Source: Paragonimus westermani (taxonomy: Eukaryota > Platyhelminthes > Trematoda > Plagiorchiida > Troglotrematidae). Taken from it: DNA of 64,000 nt. The notes below the pieces were generated by a model. That model was not told the DNA's origin. It did no database searches and saw nothing but the letters and a program-made list of their open reading frames with translations. Within the stretch, counting starts at the first letter, position 1, and every line of letters starts with the position of its first letter. Of the stretch, positions 1 through 12,399 are shown piece after piece. Location of the stretch: contig QNGE01003234.1 of assembly GCA_008508345.1 (NCBI GenBank), positions 4,028 through 68,027 on the forward strand. The letters run 5' to 3'. The translations under genes were made by a program, and so were the position numbers.

Positions 1-130
1 TTTTCAGTAGTTAGGTCCCTTCCCGTCCCCTTCTTTTTCCTTCTCGGTCTTTCTATATAGGGTTTGCTGTTTCTTCATGGTTGTGTGGCAGTTAAGCATT
101 AGTGTTAACCACTGATGTATTGCTGTCTAT

Positions 131-148
131 GATGATGATGATGATGAT
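131..148. repeat. GAT trinucleotide microsatellite
   Basis: About six uninterrupted GAT units, just upstream of a LINE fragment. Simple repeats of this sort often sit at the 3' tail of LINE copies, but no link is shown here. Confidence 0.8.
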
Positions 149-164
149 GCGTGCGTTGTGTTTG

Positions 165-530
165 GCTCTATAGTTCAGAAACGTGGATCGTTCGCGACGA
201 AGATGTCAATAGACTTACTGTGTTTGACCATCGGTGTCCCCACCAATTAACCTTCATCAAATGAACTGATCGCACATACAATGCGATCGTTTGTGGTCGC
301 GTATCCCGGAACCCGTTAAACATACCCGGGTAAACAGGTGGGCTCGTTCAATGCCAGCTGGCGCCTTTCCAGGTTGCGGATTGGGGAACAGCCCTCTACG
401 TGCGATCTAAGGGGGATTCTCCAGATGTATTCGTGGACAATGAGTGATAGTACTACCAGGGCGCGGTGGATTCACGATCGGCAGCCGGGTACCCCGTAAA
501 ATGCCAAATGAGCTCTTTAACGGTACTGCG
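165..530 (+). mobile_element. RTE-like LINE, 3' end fragment of reverse transcriptase ORF
   Basis: The + strand translation reads LYSSETWIVRDEDVNRLTVF followed by DHRC, which is the conserved block after the RT palm in a fluke LINE family (usual form: LLYxxETWxLRxEDVxRLxVFDHRC). The expected next blocks (LGHVLRMP and RLPGWGPR) are only faintly traceable, to about position 520. Stops and frame changes break the reading frame, so this is a dead fragment. No 5' part of this copy is visible in the window. The RTE clade is inferred from the similarity of the C-terminal layout to known RTE proteins; another related clade is possible. Confidence 0.75.
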
Positions 531-899
531 ACATGGCGTGCGTTACTCTACCACAACCAAAGGTCCCTGGATAATATGCCGTCCATCTAGCGTGCTGTCC
601 GCATAGCACACAGACATGTCCAGTCTTCGCCAACCTGGACAACCCCCGAGGGATGCGTACGAACCACCCCGATTATCACTATTTCCATCGGGTACATAAG
701 TTGTGTCGAGTGCCTTGGACGGCTGGGACCCCATTCAATGGACGTATGAACAAATTTGGTCACCAGCCCTCAGCAACAGTCGCCACAGCCCTGAAGATCT
801 TGGATTCCTCGACAAGGCATATCTATTACATCAGATGCATCTTCCTTAGTGAATTCACCAATCGCTGCGCTACTTTTGACACCTCTTGTACGGTGCACT
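531..899. other. unassigned stretch between LINE pieces
   Basis: Only short overlapping open frames on both strands, none recognised. It could be the badly decayed endonuclease N-terminus of the LINE that follows, but no motif supports that. Confidence 0.3.
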
Positions 900-3270
900 G
901 AGCATCCTGAATAGACAGACTCCATCTGAAGGGCGTAGGAACTATTCATTACTGACCCCCAAAGGATTGCGAATTCCATACTTCGCCGCGATGCTTTGTG
1001 AGTTGGGATTAATTCGCCGATTTAATCGTGGACAGGTTGGCCACATGACTGTCAGCTAGTTGCCGATGGCAGGGCTGTTTCCAAGATTGCGTGTTAATTT
1101 GGAGCACCTGTGCGAATTCTGATCATGTACTGCTATGTGCCAATTCCACTGTGTGCTTTGGTAGGAGACCACTTCATCGTCAAACAAATTGACGTATCCA
1201 AATTAGCGGGGTCAATGGCGCTTTACAATTAACGGTGTGTGCTTGCCTTTATTCTAGGTCCCCATCCACCAGCACATTGATTACATTTACGGCATGCAGC
1301 GCCTAAGTGCTGTACTGCCTCATGATGTACTACTAACCGTCCAGCTACCAATCGCTTGGTCTGTGTGCGATCATTAGAACTTCTCGGCTTATGCCAGAAT
1401 ATTCCATCTAGCAGTGAGTATAACTGCGCCGTACGGTCACTCGCTTGGAGCTTCGGAAGCAATTACGAAAGGATCACTAGGCCTGGTAGACGCAACGCAT
1501 CATCGAGATGGAACAAGCCGCTGCTACCGAGAACTTTCGGAAGCTTTTCCATCTCATCCGAATAACTGGTAGCAGGAAGTCAGGTGCGAGCAATGCAATC
1601 TGTGAAGCCAATGGAGAGCCTATTCATAATCTGCAACGACGCTTAGGACGACGAACTGAGCACTTACAACAGCAGCTCAACTGACCACTTAAGCATCGCG
1701 CTCTGCCTGTGCTCATTGGTCTGTTGACGTTTCTTCTCTAAAACAGAATTCTCTCAAGATTAATTTTCCGAAACGTCAAAAGGCACCAAACTCAGACGAA
1801 ATTCCTCTTTTCCTTTTCGTAGATTAGAGTACAGTCTTAGTTAGAGAGCTGACGGCTTGCTCCAAAAATTCCGGAAAGGTGGAGTTGTTGCAAATGATTG
1901 GGGTTTGGCTAAAATCGCCCCCCCATCATCAAAAAGAGCATACACTTCGTATGTAAGTCGCCAGGGGATTAGTCTGAATTCCATTGCATAAAAATTTCTC
2001 CTAGCCACTGTAATTCTTAAACCAGGTGAGACGCACGAATAACATAACCGTGAGATGCGAACTGGGTTTCGCTCTGGTTGTGGCTGCATTGATCACATCT
2101 TCACACTTCATCAGATGGTAAAACTCCGCCATTCATAAAGGATGCCAACAAATGTCCTTCGATTCAGCCAAAAAGCTGCAATCTGGGACTGTCTATTGAG
2201 GAAGGACGTGCCTGAAATGTATGTGAGGGTCCTGAGGATAAATAACTGTCCTCGGGCAGAATTAAGGCTTACGGCAGCAAAACGCCGATCTTCAGCACCT
2301 CAAGTGAGGAGCAACAATGTTGTTCAGTTTCCCTCTTCTTATTCGACCTTGGAGTAGACGAGATCCTAGAGTTGGCCGTGGTAGACTGCTAATATTATGA
2401 CTTTGCTCCCAGACACTTAATTTCGGGAGAGCATGCAGGCTACATCGCCCTAATCTGAGGGCTCACAGGGAGCCCAGAACACCCTAGACAAATTACAGTC
2501 TTCTGTATGTCAGTTGAGTGTAACCTTCGCACCTTCTAAGTGCAAGATGCTGTTGCGAGATTGGAAGGACTATGCATTTATTCTCACCCTTGATGGCGAG
2601 TCGTTGGAAGTAGTCGCGTTCATGTACCTTGAGAGCTGCATCAGCGCTGGTGGAATGTCTGATGAAATTACCAATCGCATAGCAAGGGACCGGGTGGCGT
2701 TTGACAACCTACACCATCTGTAACGTCGGCATGATCTTAGTCTTTCCATGAAAGGCTGAGTGTATAATGCCACCGTAGGGGCAGTCCCATTATACAGTTC
2801 CCAAACCTGGTCGATTCGCACAGAGGATTTTCACAGGGTATCCGTTTTCGATCACTGGTGTCTCCGAATCATTAGCGGATGGTGAAGTTCCCCAGAGTAT
2901 CTTCGAAACGTATGAACTCTGTCGACCCTCAAGTATACTGATCTCGCCCCACAGGCTTCGTTGGCTTGGCCACCTCTTAGGAATACTAAATAACCGCCCG
3001 CCACATCGTGACTTATTTGCGAATGGTGAATTAGGGTGGAAGCTGTAGCCCGGTGGTCAGAGCATGACTTGGGTTCGGAATATAAAGGTGATCACTTGAA
3101 TCTTGCTTTAACGGGGTGCCTCCGGCTTCCTGATTGGGGTCCGAGGAACACTGAACACCTTTGGTTGAGGAAGCTGTCTGATTGGGCGAAAAACGGAGTT
3201 CAATGATGTTGCGGATCTCTGTGCACACCATCGTAACTTCTTGTTTATACTTCCACATCCTTTTTCACCC
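900..3270 (+). mobile_element. RTE-like LINE relic: endonuclease C-terminus plus reverse transcriptase
   Basis: A degenerate non-LTR retrotransposon read in several frames. Around 1060-1170 the end of the APE endonuclease is visible (RWQGC-like block, then a NSDHVLL block matching the usual SDHALVR). At 1440-1690 comes the linker to RT: KQLRKDH, EMEQAAATENFRKLFHLIR, then ICEANGEPIHNLQRRL. Around 2165-2235 AAIWDCLLRKDVPEMYV is an RT palm block, and 2515-2700 gives FAPSKCKMLLRDW followed by a LDGESLEVV block. The C-terminus (2720-3200) carries YSSQTWSIRTEDF, VFDHWCLR, LPDWGPRN and LSDWAKN. Stops and frameshifts abound and the catalytic xADD box is not readable, so the element cannot be active. 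The RTE assignment is inferred. Confidence 0.87.
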
Positions 3271-3540
3271 TACTCACCACTTTCTTCTTCTCATATTATG
3301 GCACGTTTGTCACTCCTGTGGTATTTTACGTGCTAAATACATATGCGTATATGATTGAGTGTAAAAAACAAACACCGAGTGATGGGTATTTATTGTTATT
3401 TGAAACGCCATAATAAACACCCACCAGTCGGTGTTCACCATTTACACCCAATCGTGACACTGTCTGGGCCGCGTATATTCTCAACAATTATATACATATA
3501 TATATGCACGATTAACTGATCAACTAATAACGCTACACAA
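3271..3540. other. unassigned AT-rich spacer between two LINE tails
   Basis: Ends with a short TA-rich run near 3490-3505. No coding or structural signal seen. Confidence 0.3.
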
Positions 3541-3544
3541 ACCT

Positions 3545-3800
3545 TGACGGTTGAGTCACGTACTACGCATGCCAGCTGAGCGTTTACCACATCCGGCGGT
3601 ATTATATACTGAGACCCGCAACAGCTGGGTGAAACCGCCTGGTGGTCAACCAACAACATGGCCAAGAAATATGAAGACCCCAACCGTTCTACTGAGAAAA
3701 GTTGGTAAGTGTCACCTGCGTGACTGGGGTTCTCGCGGTCACTCAAACCGCTTGCAAGGAACGCTATCCAGGATGGCAGTGTGCTGCAATAAATGACGTA
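3545..3800 (+). mobile_element. RTE-like LINE, extreme C-terminal fragment
   Basis: An 81-codon open frame starting at 3551 reads HVLRMPAERLPHPAVL, then PPGGQPTTWPRNMKTPTVLL, then RDWGSRG and TLSRMA. These match, in order, the last blocks of the same LINE family as the two copies upstream (LGHVLRMP..RLPRRAL, RGGQxMTWxRxMK, LPGWGPRD, LSDMAQ). The frame is unusually intact compared with the neighbouring copies, which suggests a younger 5'-truncated insertion. Only the tail is present. Confidence 0.85.
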
Positions 3801-4315
3801 CCTGCATTCACATCATTTCTACTTTTTCCGCCTAGTCTTCGGTTTCCACTATTTCAACTTTTTAGTAACATTCTTTCAAGGGAATTCCGCGTCACTGTTG
3901 GAGTGAGCGGCTATCCGGTCAGGCTGGTCAGGCTCAAGGCTGTTGTGATGATGTTAACGATGAGTGTTCGTGACGCCCCAAAAATTGCATGAAAAGTGTG
4001 GAGCGCACTGAAATTCACGTGGACCGTGGGCAAACACGGAGGGCGCCTATATTGATTCGCATTTTAGGCCTGAGCAAGGGTCGATAGAAATGGGAGATGG
4101 AGTGATAAGCGATGGAACTTGAGTGAGCATTTTTACTGTGGTTAGTTATGTTACGGGATTCGTGGAGTAATTAATGGAAATGACAGCAGGGAGTGGTCTG
4201 AGGGCTGAATTGGATAGGACAGTCTACCAACCCTACTGCATTTAGTAAACAGGGTGTCCGGCTTTCATTGTGATGCGACCGACGCGGCATAGAAGTAGCA
4301 ATACTGTAAATACTC

Positions 4316-4790
4316 GTGGTCGCATGTGAGCTGAAATACCGTCCCTACACACAGACAGAGACAACGATTAGAGCTTTCAACCGAAACTCTTGGTTCAAAA
4401 GCCGACGTCACAGGACAGCAGGTGAATGGCAGGGTACTAGTACTGGTGCCATTTCTACGAAAATATGCCAGCTTGCTTCTAACCCCCGATCTGGAGGACC
4501 AGGAAATTGTAACCTGTCAGATCGCCACCGTCATAAACAAAGGTTTCATAAGCGAGCAACAGCCAACGTCTGTCGCCGGTGTGTCGGTCAACAGCAAGAA
4601 CATACTGACAGTACATATGGTGTTGGAACCATTAGAGGGTTTCTCGATGCGTAAGATAGCTCTCTAAAAGGACGTGAACATCCAATGTCTTGTTAATTCA
4701 GATGAAGAAATGCTGTGGCCATTGCATTCCAACAGTGAAGAACTCATAGGCCAAGAGTATTAACACACTTGGCAATTACACATCAGCACA
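4316..4790 (+). mobile_element. possible BEL/Pao-like protease-region fragment
   Basis: An open frame at 4422-4667 encodes about 81 residues with VTCQIATVINKGFIS, TSVAGVSVNSKNILTVHMVL and LEGFSMRKIAL in series. The pattern (a loss-of-knowledge block, a V-x-G-x-S-x-K-N block, a V-x-M-x-L-x-x-L-x-G block) resembles the region after the protease of BEL/Pao elements, and a trace of a 'WP...LIG' block follows out to about 4770. No DTG/DSG protease motif is clear. Low confidence: chance similarity cannot be excluded. Confidence 0.25.
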
Positions 4791-5994
4791 AACGTAGAAG
4801 ATCAACCGGTTTTACGCTACAATTCAAAACCAGCCCTCAACAAACACATTACGTATGAGAACTGCATTTTCGACCACAAAAATCACGGCGATTTGGAAAA
4901 AACCACACGACCTAATTGGAAGCGCACCTGACAGAAGCCGCAAAATGATTTTAACGTTGAAAGACAATTAGCCCTTAGCATGAAAACGCTCACCGTATGT
5001 TCATGGACTGATAAACAGAATCGCGAACACGGTGCGATGAACTATCTACACAAACTACGAGCCTAGTGGATACATACAGTTGCATGGGGAGAGATCGCAG
5101 GAAATTGTCGGAGGATAATTTTAATCTGGTTTAATTGATGGCAGTGATTTTGATGAGGAAGAGTCAGAACCACAACTTACTCGAAACTAGACATTGCGCG
5201 TGCTTATGTGACGCAAAGTTCATACGAGGCGCCCTGTGATGCCAACACAATTCAGTTCACATTACAGATGACAGCCAGGAGCCAGAATGTGCAGATTCTC
5301 GCTCCAATGTGCTAGGGGACCCTACAGCTTCGAATTCATGTTTTCTGATTTTATAGTAAGGTGTCCTCTCGTGACTTCGCTATAAGAGGGTGTAGCGTTA
5401 TGTACTGCACAATTCTCATTGTTTCTCACATTTTTTCCACCTTCTTCAAATTCACATGTACACTCTTTTGAATCATGTGAGTTGATTCATTTAACAAAAT
5501 ACACTTCCAAGGTCGCGGGCCCTGTGTTCTCCCTCTGCGTTCGTTGTCACGTGTGTACGGATTTTGGGAGAGTTAACGGCTAACAGAATCCGCATTTATT
5601 TCAGCACATCTCCAAACTCATCGGTCATCGAAATTATCTCCGTTGTGACTTCTAAAGGTACGTGGAACTATACGACAGATCGAGTGGATACTTCATTCTG
5701 TGTGGTGGAACTCTAAACGACGCACCTTCACGAACTACTGTGAGTCAGCTGTTTTCATTCACACCTGAACTGTATCTAGCGTTTAGATCCGCGACAAGGG
5801 AAAGGGATCATCAACTGGATTATATAGCGACAGAACCGTTGCTGATACATGTGGGAAATCGTACCCACCTAAGAACGCCTCATCTCACTAACTGAGGGTG
5901 TGCATCCGTACTGAAAGCCGACAAACCATACTTACTACCACATGCGTGCCATCATTCATACACATCAATGCCAAGATACACGTACTAAAATACA
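4791..5994. other. no recognisable gene
   Basis: Contains a 77-codon open frame on the + strand (5662-5895) without recognised motifs and many stops elsewhere. Nothing else supported. Confidence 0.4.
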
Positions 5995-5995
5995 T

Positions 5996-6034
<39 letters not shown>
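5995..6034. repeat. CTA trinucleotide microsatellite
   Basis: About thirteen ACT/CTA units. It creates artificial poly-Thr (+) and poly-Val (-) open frames, which should not be annotated as proteins. Confidence 0.95.
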
Positions 6035-6199
6035 GCATACGTCCTTTGGGAGCCAGCAAGTACGGCACATTGTAGCATTACAATTGGTTCAATCACAGTC
6101 CACAATACACACAACGACTAACGTTTGCAACCAAGCACAATACAGTTTACTTCACAAAATAGATTGGCCACGAATCAACAAGAAACGTGTATCAGCACA

Positions 6200-6900
6200 A
6201 CTCAGATACCGGAGGCGTATCCGACACCGTGTATTTGTCCACATATATATCGGAGTCCCCCGGTTAGCAAATAAAACATCAATCTGAACTGATCTCGCGT
6301 TCGCTGACCGCTGATCTCAGCCTCCGGTTGGCCAACTCCCTCAGATCGGTGCACAGACATCGCGAGGTCGCGTTTTTGAGGGCCTGAAATGAAGCGGAAG
6401 GGGGTGTACGTGGTAGAGCAAAATGCATTGCATGCTATTACAACACCTGCATTCAAATAGGCTTTCACGTTACAGTAGAACAGCCTCGGGATAGATTTGG
6501 CTTCACGCGCTAATTCTGCCCCGTGTCTTAGCCTGTGCTTTTCGCATATCCCTGAGGCTCGACTTCTCTCAAGCTGAAAGTGAAGTCTGTTCGCAAAACC
6601 CTCTGTGAGTTTGAAGCGCTTCCATGTGATCTTTCTTCTCTTTCGTGCCTTGAGGACAGCAGCTATACAACGAGGTGGTTCACTCGTGTTGTGTTTGCGT
6701 ACTCCAGGCACGTGTTTTTCTGTTAACATGGCCATAGTCAGCTTCATTAATTTCGCGCAATTCTTCAGGGAAACACTAATGCTAGACGTTTTCTACTGAA
6801 ACGTCGCTGTGTCATCCAGAATTTCGTTTACTGCAGACTTTCTCCAGTTCTTCGCCCACTTTCCCGGCACTGGCCTCCACTAGGCGAGCTGATGCGCCGA
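6200..6900 (-). mobile_element. CR1-like LINE fragment, endonuclease-RT linker
   Basis: The - strand has a 181-codon open frame (6747-6202). Its middle reads KRRKITWKRFKLTE, then FQLERSRASGICEKHR, then AKSIPRLFYCNVKAYLN. This is the basic linker between endonuclease and RT of CR1/Jockey-type LINEs (usual form: LWxxYKxTGxxxDYxxFxxxRNxCxxLIRxA ... NPKRFFxYV). RT catalytic blocks expected further downstream (lower coordinates) are missing. It is on the same strand as the larger CR1-like relic at 9.2-11.3 kb but is not a continuation of it, because that copy has its own linker. Confidence 0.7.
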
Positions 6901-9175
6901 GTAGCACACATTCCACTAAATGTACTTCGGGAGTATGAAAGCTCTTACCAGCAACCTGAGCCTTGAGGAGCGCAACAAACAGAAGCACTCCGATTCCGGT
7001 CTTGCTCTCTTCTCTATCCTATCCAATGTAAGTCATCCCTGAAAGGCAAAATGGATTTATCGTCACTTATTGTTTGGACCATGATTCAATGACAACATCA
7101 CATCACATCCTGCTGCTTTGACGTTCACTTCAGCCCATTTATTGCCAGTGTCACATGCATTTGTTTACAGGATGCCATCCATCTATCCTGAGAGCACGTT
7201 GTCGTTCTTGAGATTGATCCCTTGGGAGATAGCTCCAAAACGGTTAGTTGATTTTTGTGATGGTGTGTCTGAGACATTGCCCCCCGTCGTTAGCATCATT
7301 CTTGTCTTGGACTTGCTGAATGATCGTCTCTCCGATAAGGGGGAATTCACTGCACAGCTAATTGAGAGTTTGTCAGAAGTTGACTCGAGAGGTTTCATCC
7401 GTCTTGCATTGTGGTCTTCCCTGACGGCAGAATAACGTGAAACATTCTGATGGTCATTTTGCACATATAATTTCACATTTCGGCGGTTTTTACTTGTCAT
7501 AAACTATCGGGGCGACCGTGTGGCGGTTGTTAGTTTCTGTTGCCATGTTCGCAAATGTAAACAAGAGGAGGTCGCCGTGAGTCTGAGTCAAAAACTCAAC
7601 CACCACTGGTCTCACTGATTCTGGCATTTGTGCATACCCCTCCGTCTACAAAACCCTGACTACCCTGTTCATGCCAACCTGTTCAGTAATAGCTGCGAGC
7701 CTGAACAGATTCACCGTTGGCACTTGATGCCTTTACTTTAGGCCTAATACCCCTGAATTCAGGTTCAGGGATGCCATGGGCGATCAACTCCCGTGTTCGT
7801 CCGACAGCCACATCTACATATCTCTCTACTTGCTAAAACCTCTCGCCGAAGATCCGAGTAGCCGACTGGATACCTTGTACCAGAGCTAACACTATTTCCT
7901 CCGTACATCCGACGTTCTATTTAGTCAATCCGTAGCACCCAGCTTCCTTGAGGCCGTGCCAACTCCGGGGAGGGAACCAAGATGCGTGCAATATATATCC
8001 GATCTCGCGTTAACTAACTTAATCTTATTTTGCTTCTTGAATGGCCGAGTTTCTAACGTATTTGAAGGTCTCCGGGTTACATCTTTGGCCTCGCCATCCC
8101 CTGAGATATCAAGGAAAGACTCCTCGGTCGTCAGTGGAGCAGTGGCGTCTAATGGTGCAGATCGTAGTGTAATGCTTCGTAAGAGTAAGTCATTGGAGTT
8201 GTGGCTGTGTCTGTAGACGCAGCAACAGGTGTGGGGACAGTGGGGACAGACTTGCTTCAAACGCCCACGAGGTCAGCATTTTCGCTGTTTTTTGTGGCGG
8301 ACTGAACGGTTAAGTGTAGCCCAGTCAGCGGCTGCCTGGAAGAATCGGTACATGAAGTCGTGCCCACTGACTTACGCATAGACGTGACTGAAATTAGGCC
8401 CACGAGTCTGCTGCTTATCCGTTCAAAACCAAAAAGCCCCTTGTGAGGTTTGAAAGCATACTGCGTGAGCAATGAACACCGAGCGTGAAATTTCAATAGG
8501 AATATGCTACACAAGATATCGGAGTTACCGGCTGCGAAACGTAGTTGGATGGAAATGATGCGATATAAATTCTACAGTGTCTGTGGAAATTCCACAGAAA
8601 TAAAGCAAGAATATCAGACGGGAGTTGAGGACACAACAAAGTCATGTGGAGGCTAGGGAAGAAATGTACTGGAAGCTCTACAAGAGAATCAAGCGTTGAA
8701 ATTTTGATCACACATAAGTAGACACGAAAGTGCTGAGGTGGTTGACGCGAAGTTCAGTCCACAGCGAACGTAAGATGGCGACATGGTGTGTCTTGTTGCG
8801 GACAGAAATCGAGCCAGAAGGGGGTTCGGGCTTCCAGATGCGGTTATCCTTTTGAAGTGGCTAGAAGATTACGTCCGAGATTTCAGTAAAGTTTCCAAAA
8901 TGTTTGGGGCAGTTGCCTAAGGTGCCTAGTTTAGGTCAGTCTAATTTATGGTAGAAAAATATGAGTGAACTCTGATATAGAGAGATCGGCGAAGTCAAGG
9001 ACTGAATCCACCAATGAATAACAACGTTCATTTAACGTCCAGTAATATTCGAAGCGTCCCAAGCGTGATTTCAGATATCTGTACAAGGGTTCGACGCTGG
9101 AATCCTATGACACCCGGATCCAATCAACTTGCCCGCTTCAATGTTAAACGGTTTTTCTGTTAACCTGAAAGGCAG
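6901..9175. other. unassigned region with antisense-overlapping open frames
   Basis: Two pairs of overlapping open frames occur: 7118-7435 (+) with 7183-7500 (-), and 7956-8216 (+) with 7925-8260 (-). The - strand frame at 8260 begins near a CPHCPHTCC cluster that recalls a zinc-binding motif of LINE ORF1, but spacing does not fit a standard knuckle. None of the four is recognised. Probably further decayed LINE sequence. Confidence 0.3.
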
Positions 9176-11260
9176 TCACTGAAAACGGGATGTAGCACCG
9201 CTCTCTGGGGCTGTGGACGGCACTGAAACCAGGGTGAAATACTGATCTGACGATGTCTTAAGTAAATGGGAATCTAATAACACTTCACAACGGTCCGTAG
9301 AATAGCAACTAGCAGGCTCTGACGAAAGTTTGTTCCAGTGGTTGCTGACCTTGCTTTCTGTGAAACGTCCCGGGTCGAAAACTGAAGATTTCTTGTTGTC
9401 ACACCTTCGACTAATATCAGTAACTGTAGTAGAAGACCGTTTGATCGTCTCAAATGTATCAAGTCCCTTTATAGCTGTCACCTGTCGGTGATAATAACTG
9501 GACAAGCCGAACGGCAGCCAAATCCCCAGGTCTTTATATGGATTAACTTTTGCGATATCTGCTAAACACCGTGCTTTGTGTATCACAATTGAGTACCCGG
9601 AGTCTTCTACGAAGGTGGTCCTCGTCAGCTGACCGATACTCAGTACGATCAAAAACAGTGTGTAATGCAGTCGGATCACAAGCATTCCAGACTTTTAAGT
9701 CCTCAACACGCAGCAGGGAGGTGCTACGACTAAGACTGAGAAGTTCAATAGCATGAATCAGCAACAACAGTGCGCCAAGTACAGATCGTTGAGAGACATC
9801 AGCACCGTGGAAGATGAATAAAGGCCCGATCCGATTTTTGCTGTAGAAGTTCTGTTGCCAAGAGGGAAGGTAACACAGCGCAGAGCATCTCCCTGAATAT
9901 AATGAGCTCCTAGTTCATGTACAATAGTAATGTGTGTGACGGCCAAAGTTTTGGTTAAGTCGAAGATGCCATCGGAGATGTGGCCGCAGTCTTTAGCCTC
10001 TTTCGGATCACCAGTGAAAAGTGACAAATTGCTTATGCATGATTGGCCGGAAAGAAGGCCATGCTGGATGAAGAAGGAAAAGCCATTCGAGAAAAGGCGC
10101 TGAGGGATGGTACGCTGTAACAGAAACCCCATTACCTTGCATGGAAGTCTGACGAGGCTGGCCGGCCGATAACTGGCAGGTAGATGTCGACTGCCTGTTA
10201 TAAACATAGGTGTGACAGTGGCCTGTCTGTGTCTCCATAGGAATATTGACCCGAAATGTCCGTTCAGGCAAACTATGGATAGGCGTTGCCAAGGAAAGGG
10301 CCGCTTCACTAAGAATCAGGAAATTGATCAATTCTAGTCCCACTTCCCTATAAGGATTTGTCTCAAGCAAGAGATCCTAAACACCGAGCACAGAGAAGTT
10401 AATGCCAAGAGTGGGTATCAGGAGTTTCTGAAGGCAACATGGAAAACGCTAAGGGCGCAAGTACATCAACAGAAGCCTCCTCACCTCGTGGACCACCATT
10501 ACGATCTTCGTATGCATCGGTTAACTGTTTTACAGAAATTCTCGTTCGCGCCTGCTTCGCACAACAATGATAAATATCATATCCCGTGGATTGACCGTTA
10601 TCTTCTGCTCAGAACATAGACGAAAACATGCGTCAGAAAGACCACATAAGTTTCGCGGAAGCGGCGAACCACAGCAGGACTTCCAATGTTTTCGGGGAAC
10701 AAACATCTCACCAGCCTCCTGAACGGCAACTTCAGAACAGTGAACGTTTGAATCAACCGGATCAGACTCCTGTCTCAGTATACTAAAGAATATCATTACT
10801 GCAGAAGAGTTGGCTCTATGGAAATTTCGGAATGAGGTTTTCCCTACGACTTTCAGAGGCATGTAACAGACAAAATCAGATCTTTGTGACAGCGGCAGTT
10901 TAGTGACCTTTTTGTCTACCGGTGAACTTCACTCAGGATAACCAGACCGTGCAAGGAGGGCACCTGTCCCAGACGATGCCTTGTAGGTTTCTCGACATGG
11001 TGTGTCCAGGTTTTCTTATGGGTCGGTTTTATCACGGACTTAGAAAACCCACTGTCACAGTCCTCATGGGAAGCAACTGCTCAAGTGAGCTCGGGTGTGT
11101 TGAGATCACCCACAGTGAGAAGGTGGAAGAAGGGCTATGCAATCGAGAAACGGTTCAGGAAGGCGAAGACGATCTCGTCGCCCGATGCGTTGCACGGCGG
11201 TGAACAGCAAATAACATTCAGTTCATTAATAATGATACCTGTGGAACTTCAGGTCTGCGT
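9176..11260 (-). mobile_element. CR1-like LINE relic: endonuclease and reverse transcriptase
   Basis: Read from high to low coordinate. The endonuclease shows ASGDEIVFAFLNRFS followed by LTVGDLNTPELT (about 11215-11080; the usual VGDFNxPxIxW block) and a HHVEKPTRHRLGQ..SL block (about 11000). A SQRSDFVCY block (about 10880) marks its end. The RT begins with ATVTPMF, SYRPASLVRLPCKVMGFLL, FIQHGLLSGQSC, SDGIFDLTKTLAVTHI and VGS-like blocks (10300-9800), then YKDLGIWLPFGLSSYYHRQV, ETIKRS and VSNHWNKLSSEP (9560-9330). Length and order match a CR1-type ORF2, but frames shift repeatedly and the YADD catalytic box is not legible. Non-autonomous and probably old. Confidence 0.9.
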
Positions 11261-11336
11261 GCGCGCGAGGATTTGAAGGTAACTGTTGTGGGCCAGCCGC
11301 GTGATTTCCGATAATTTGTTTGAAGAAATCAGAGAG

Positions 11337-11924
11337 TTAGTGTGGGCGCACCTGGAAACCGCTTACTAACTTGATTGGATAGAAAAAGAGACAGAAAGGC
11401 TCAAGAAGAATTCGAGAAAGCGACTCTAGTAACAAATGGAATGCGCAGACAGCGGCAGAGATTCGCACGCCTTCTTGAAGGGTACTAATCGTTTCATCAT
11501 ATTCTGAACGTATGTGAGCGTCCCTGGGGGACGCTTCGTTCGCTTTTTCTGCTTCCAGGTCGGTGGCACTTAAACTGCCTTCGCTTTCAGAACCACTGGA
11601 TCGTTGTTTGCAGTTTTTCGCCCACCAGCTTTGTTCAGCACTCCAGATTAGAAGAGGACTTAGTGAGAAGTGATCTCTGTCCACTCGAAAGAAGTGCGGC
11701 AGGAGCGAGCCAGGTGCCAGCCCCTCTGGATGAAAGATAGGACCTTGGGTGTTTGCACGGTTCTTGAGCTCGAGAATAAAATAATCTTTAACAACATTTT
11801 CTCGATGTGGAAGGATCGGAGGTGGCGAGAAAGTATGGTGATTTGAACCACCTCTGAAGGCCACCTCTTCAGACTCGCGCGGTCCCACAAGCGGTTGGTC
11901 ATCCAGCAGGGTGAGGGCAGCCAC
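11337..11924 (-). CDS. unrecognised 195-codon open frame upstream of the CR1-like LINE
   Basis: This is the longest unassigned open frame in the first 14 kb. It sits immediately 5' of the CR1-like endonuclease region on the same strand, where the ORF1 end or the endonuclease N-terminus would be expected. The product is Ser/Glu-rich in the middle (SSGSESEGSLSATDLEAEKA) with a hydrophobic C-terminus. I see no zinc knuckle, esterase motif or endonuclease N-terminal block. It may be a decayed piece of the LINE or chance; it is not claimed as a host gene. Confidence 0.25.
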   Translation of the reverse strand: MAALTLLDDQPLVGPRESEEVAFRGGSNHHTFSPPPILPHRENVVKDYFILELKNRANTQGPIFHPEGLAPGSLLPHFFRVDRDHFSLSPLLIWSAEQSWWAKNCKQRSSGSESEGSLSATDLEAEKANEASPRDAHIRSEYDETISTLQEGVRISAAVCAFHLLLESLSRILLEPFCLFFYPIKLVSGFQVRPH

Positions 11925-12399
11925 TTCTGTTGTGAGTGTGGGTGCGTGGGTTTAGCCCTTCAAGGACACTGGTCTTCTCTCAAGAGTAGGAACTAGGATG
12001 TTTGCTTTGGCTTGAATTTTGGGGTCAGCCTTGATGCGTCCTCCGCTCTAGCAATGAATGATTCAGTGGGACTCCCTTTATATTGACATAAGCCACCTTC
12101 ATTCCAACTGTTTTTGTCCTACACTTACCCTGTGCTAATCTTAGTGAGTAACGTCGGAAGAAGTGTAAGTGAGTTCTCAGGTGCTTTCGAATAATATCTC
12201 CTAGTTGACCATCAAGTTCGTTAAGTCTGTAAAGAAGAAGGTATTTAACATCGTTCTCACTTGTTCATTTGTCGTGGATGTAGTTGGGAACCGTCCTCAC
12301 CAAACCAGCCTCCAATCCCGGAGTGTCCTTTCCCCCAAGTTTATGGCGGCTTTCTTAATTTGAGCATCAGACAAAGCTACTGCCCTACATACAATTGCT
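11925..12399. other. unassigned boundary between CR1-like LINE and gypsy relic
   Basis: No motif recognised on either strand. Confidence 0.3.

Noticed and set aside
3035..3090. tRNA-like text (CCGGTGGTCAGAGCATGAC followed by GGTTCGGAAT)
   Set aside because: The region translates in register with the C-terminal blocks of the LINE (up to LPDWGPRN), and no cloverleaf can be formed.
5888..6287. Open frames of 60 and 129 codons with poly-Val and poly-Thr runs
   Set aside because: They are produced by reading through a CTA microsatellite; flanking sequence has no recognised motif.
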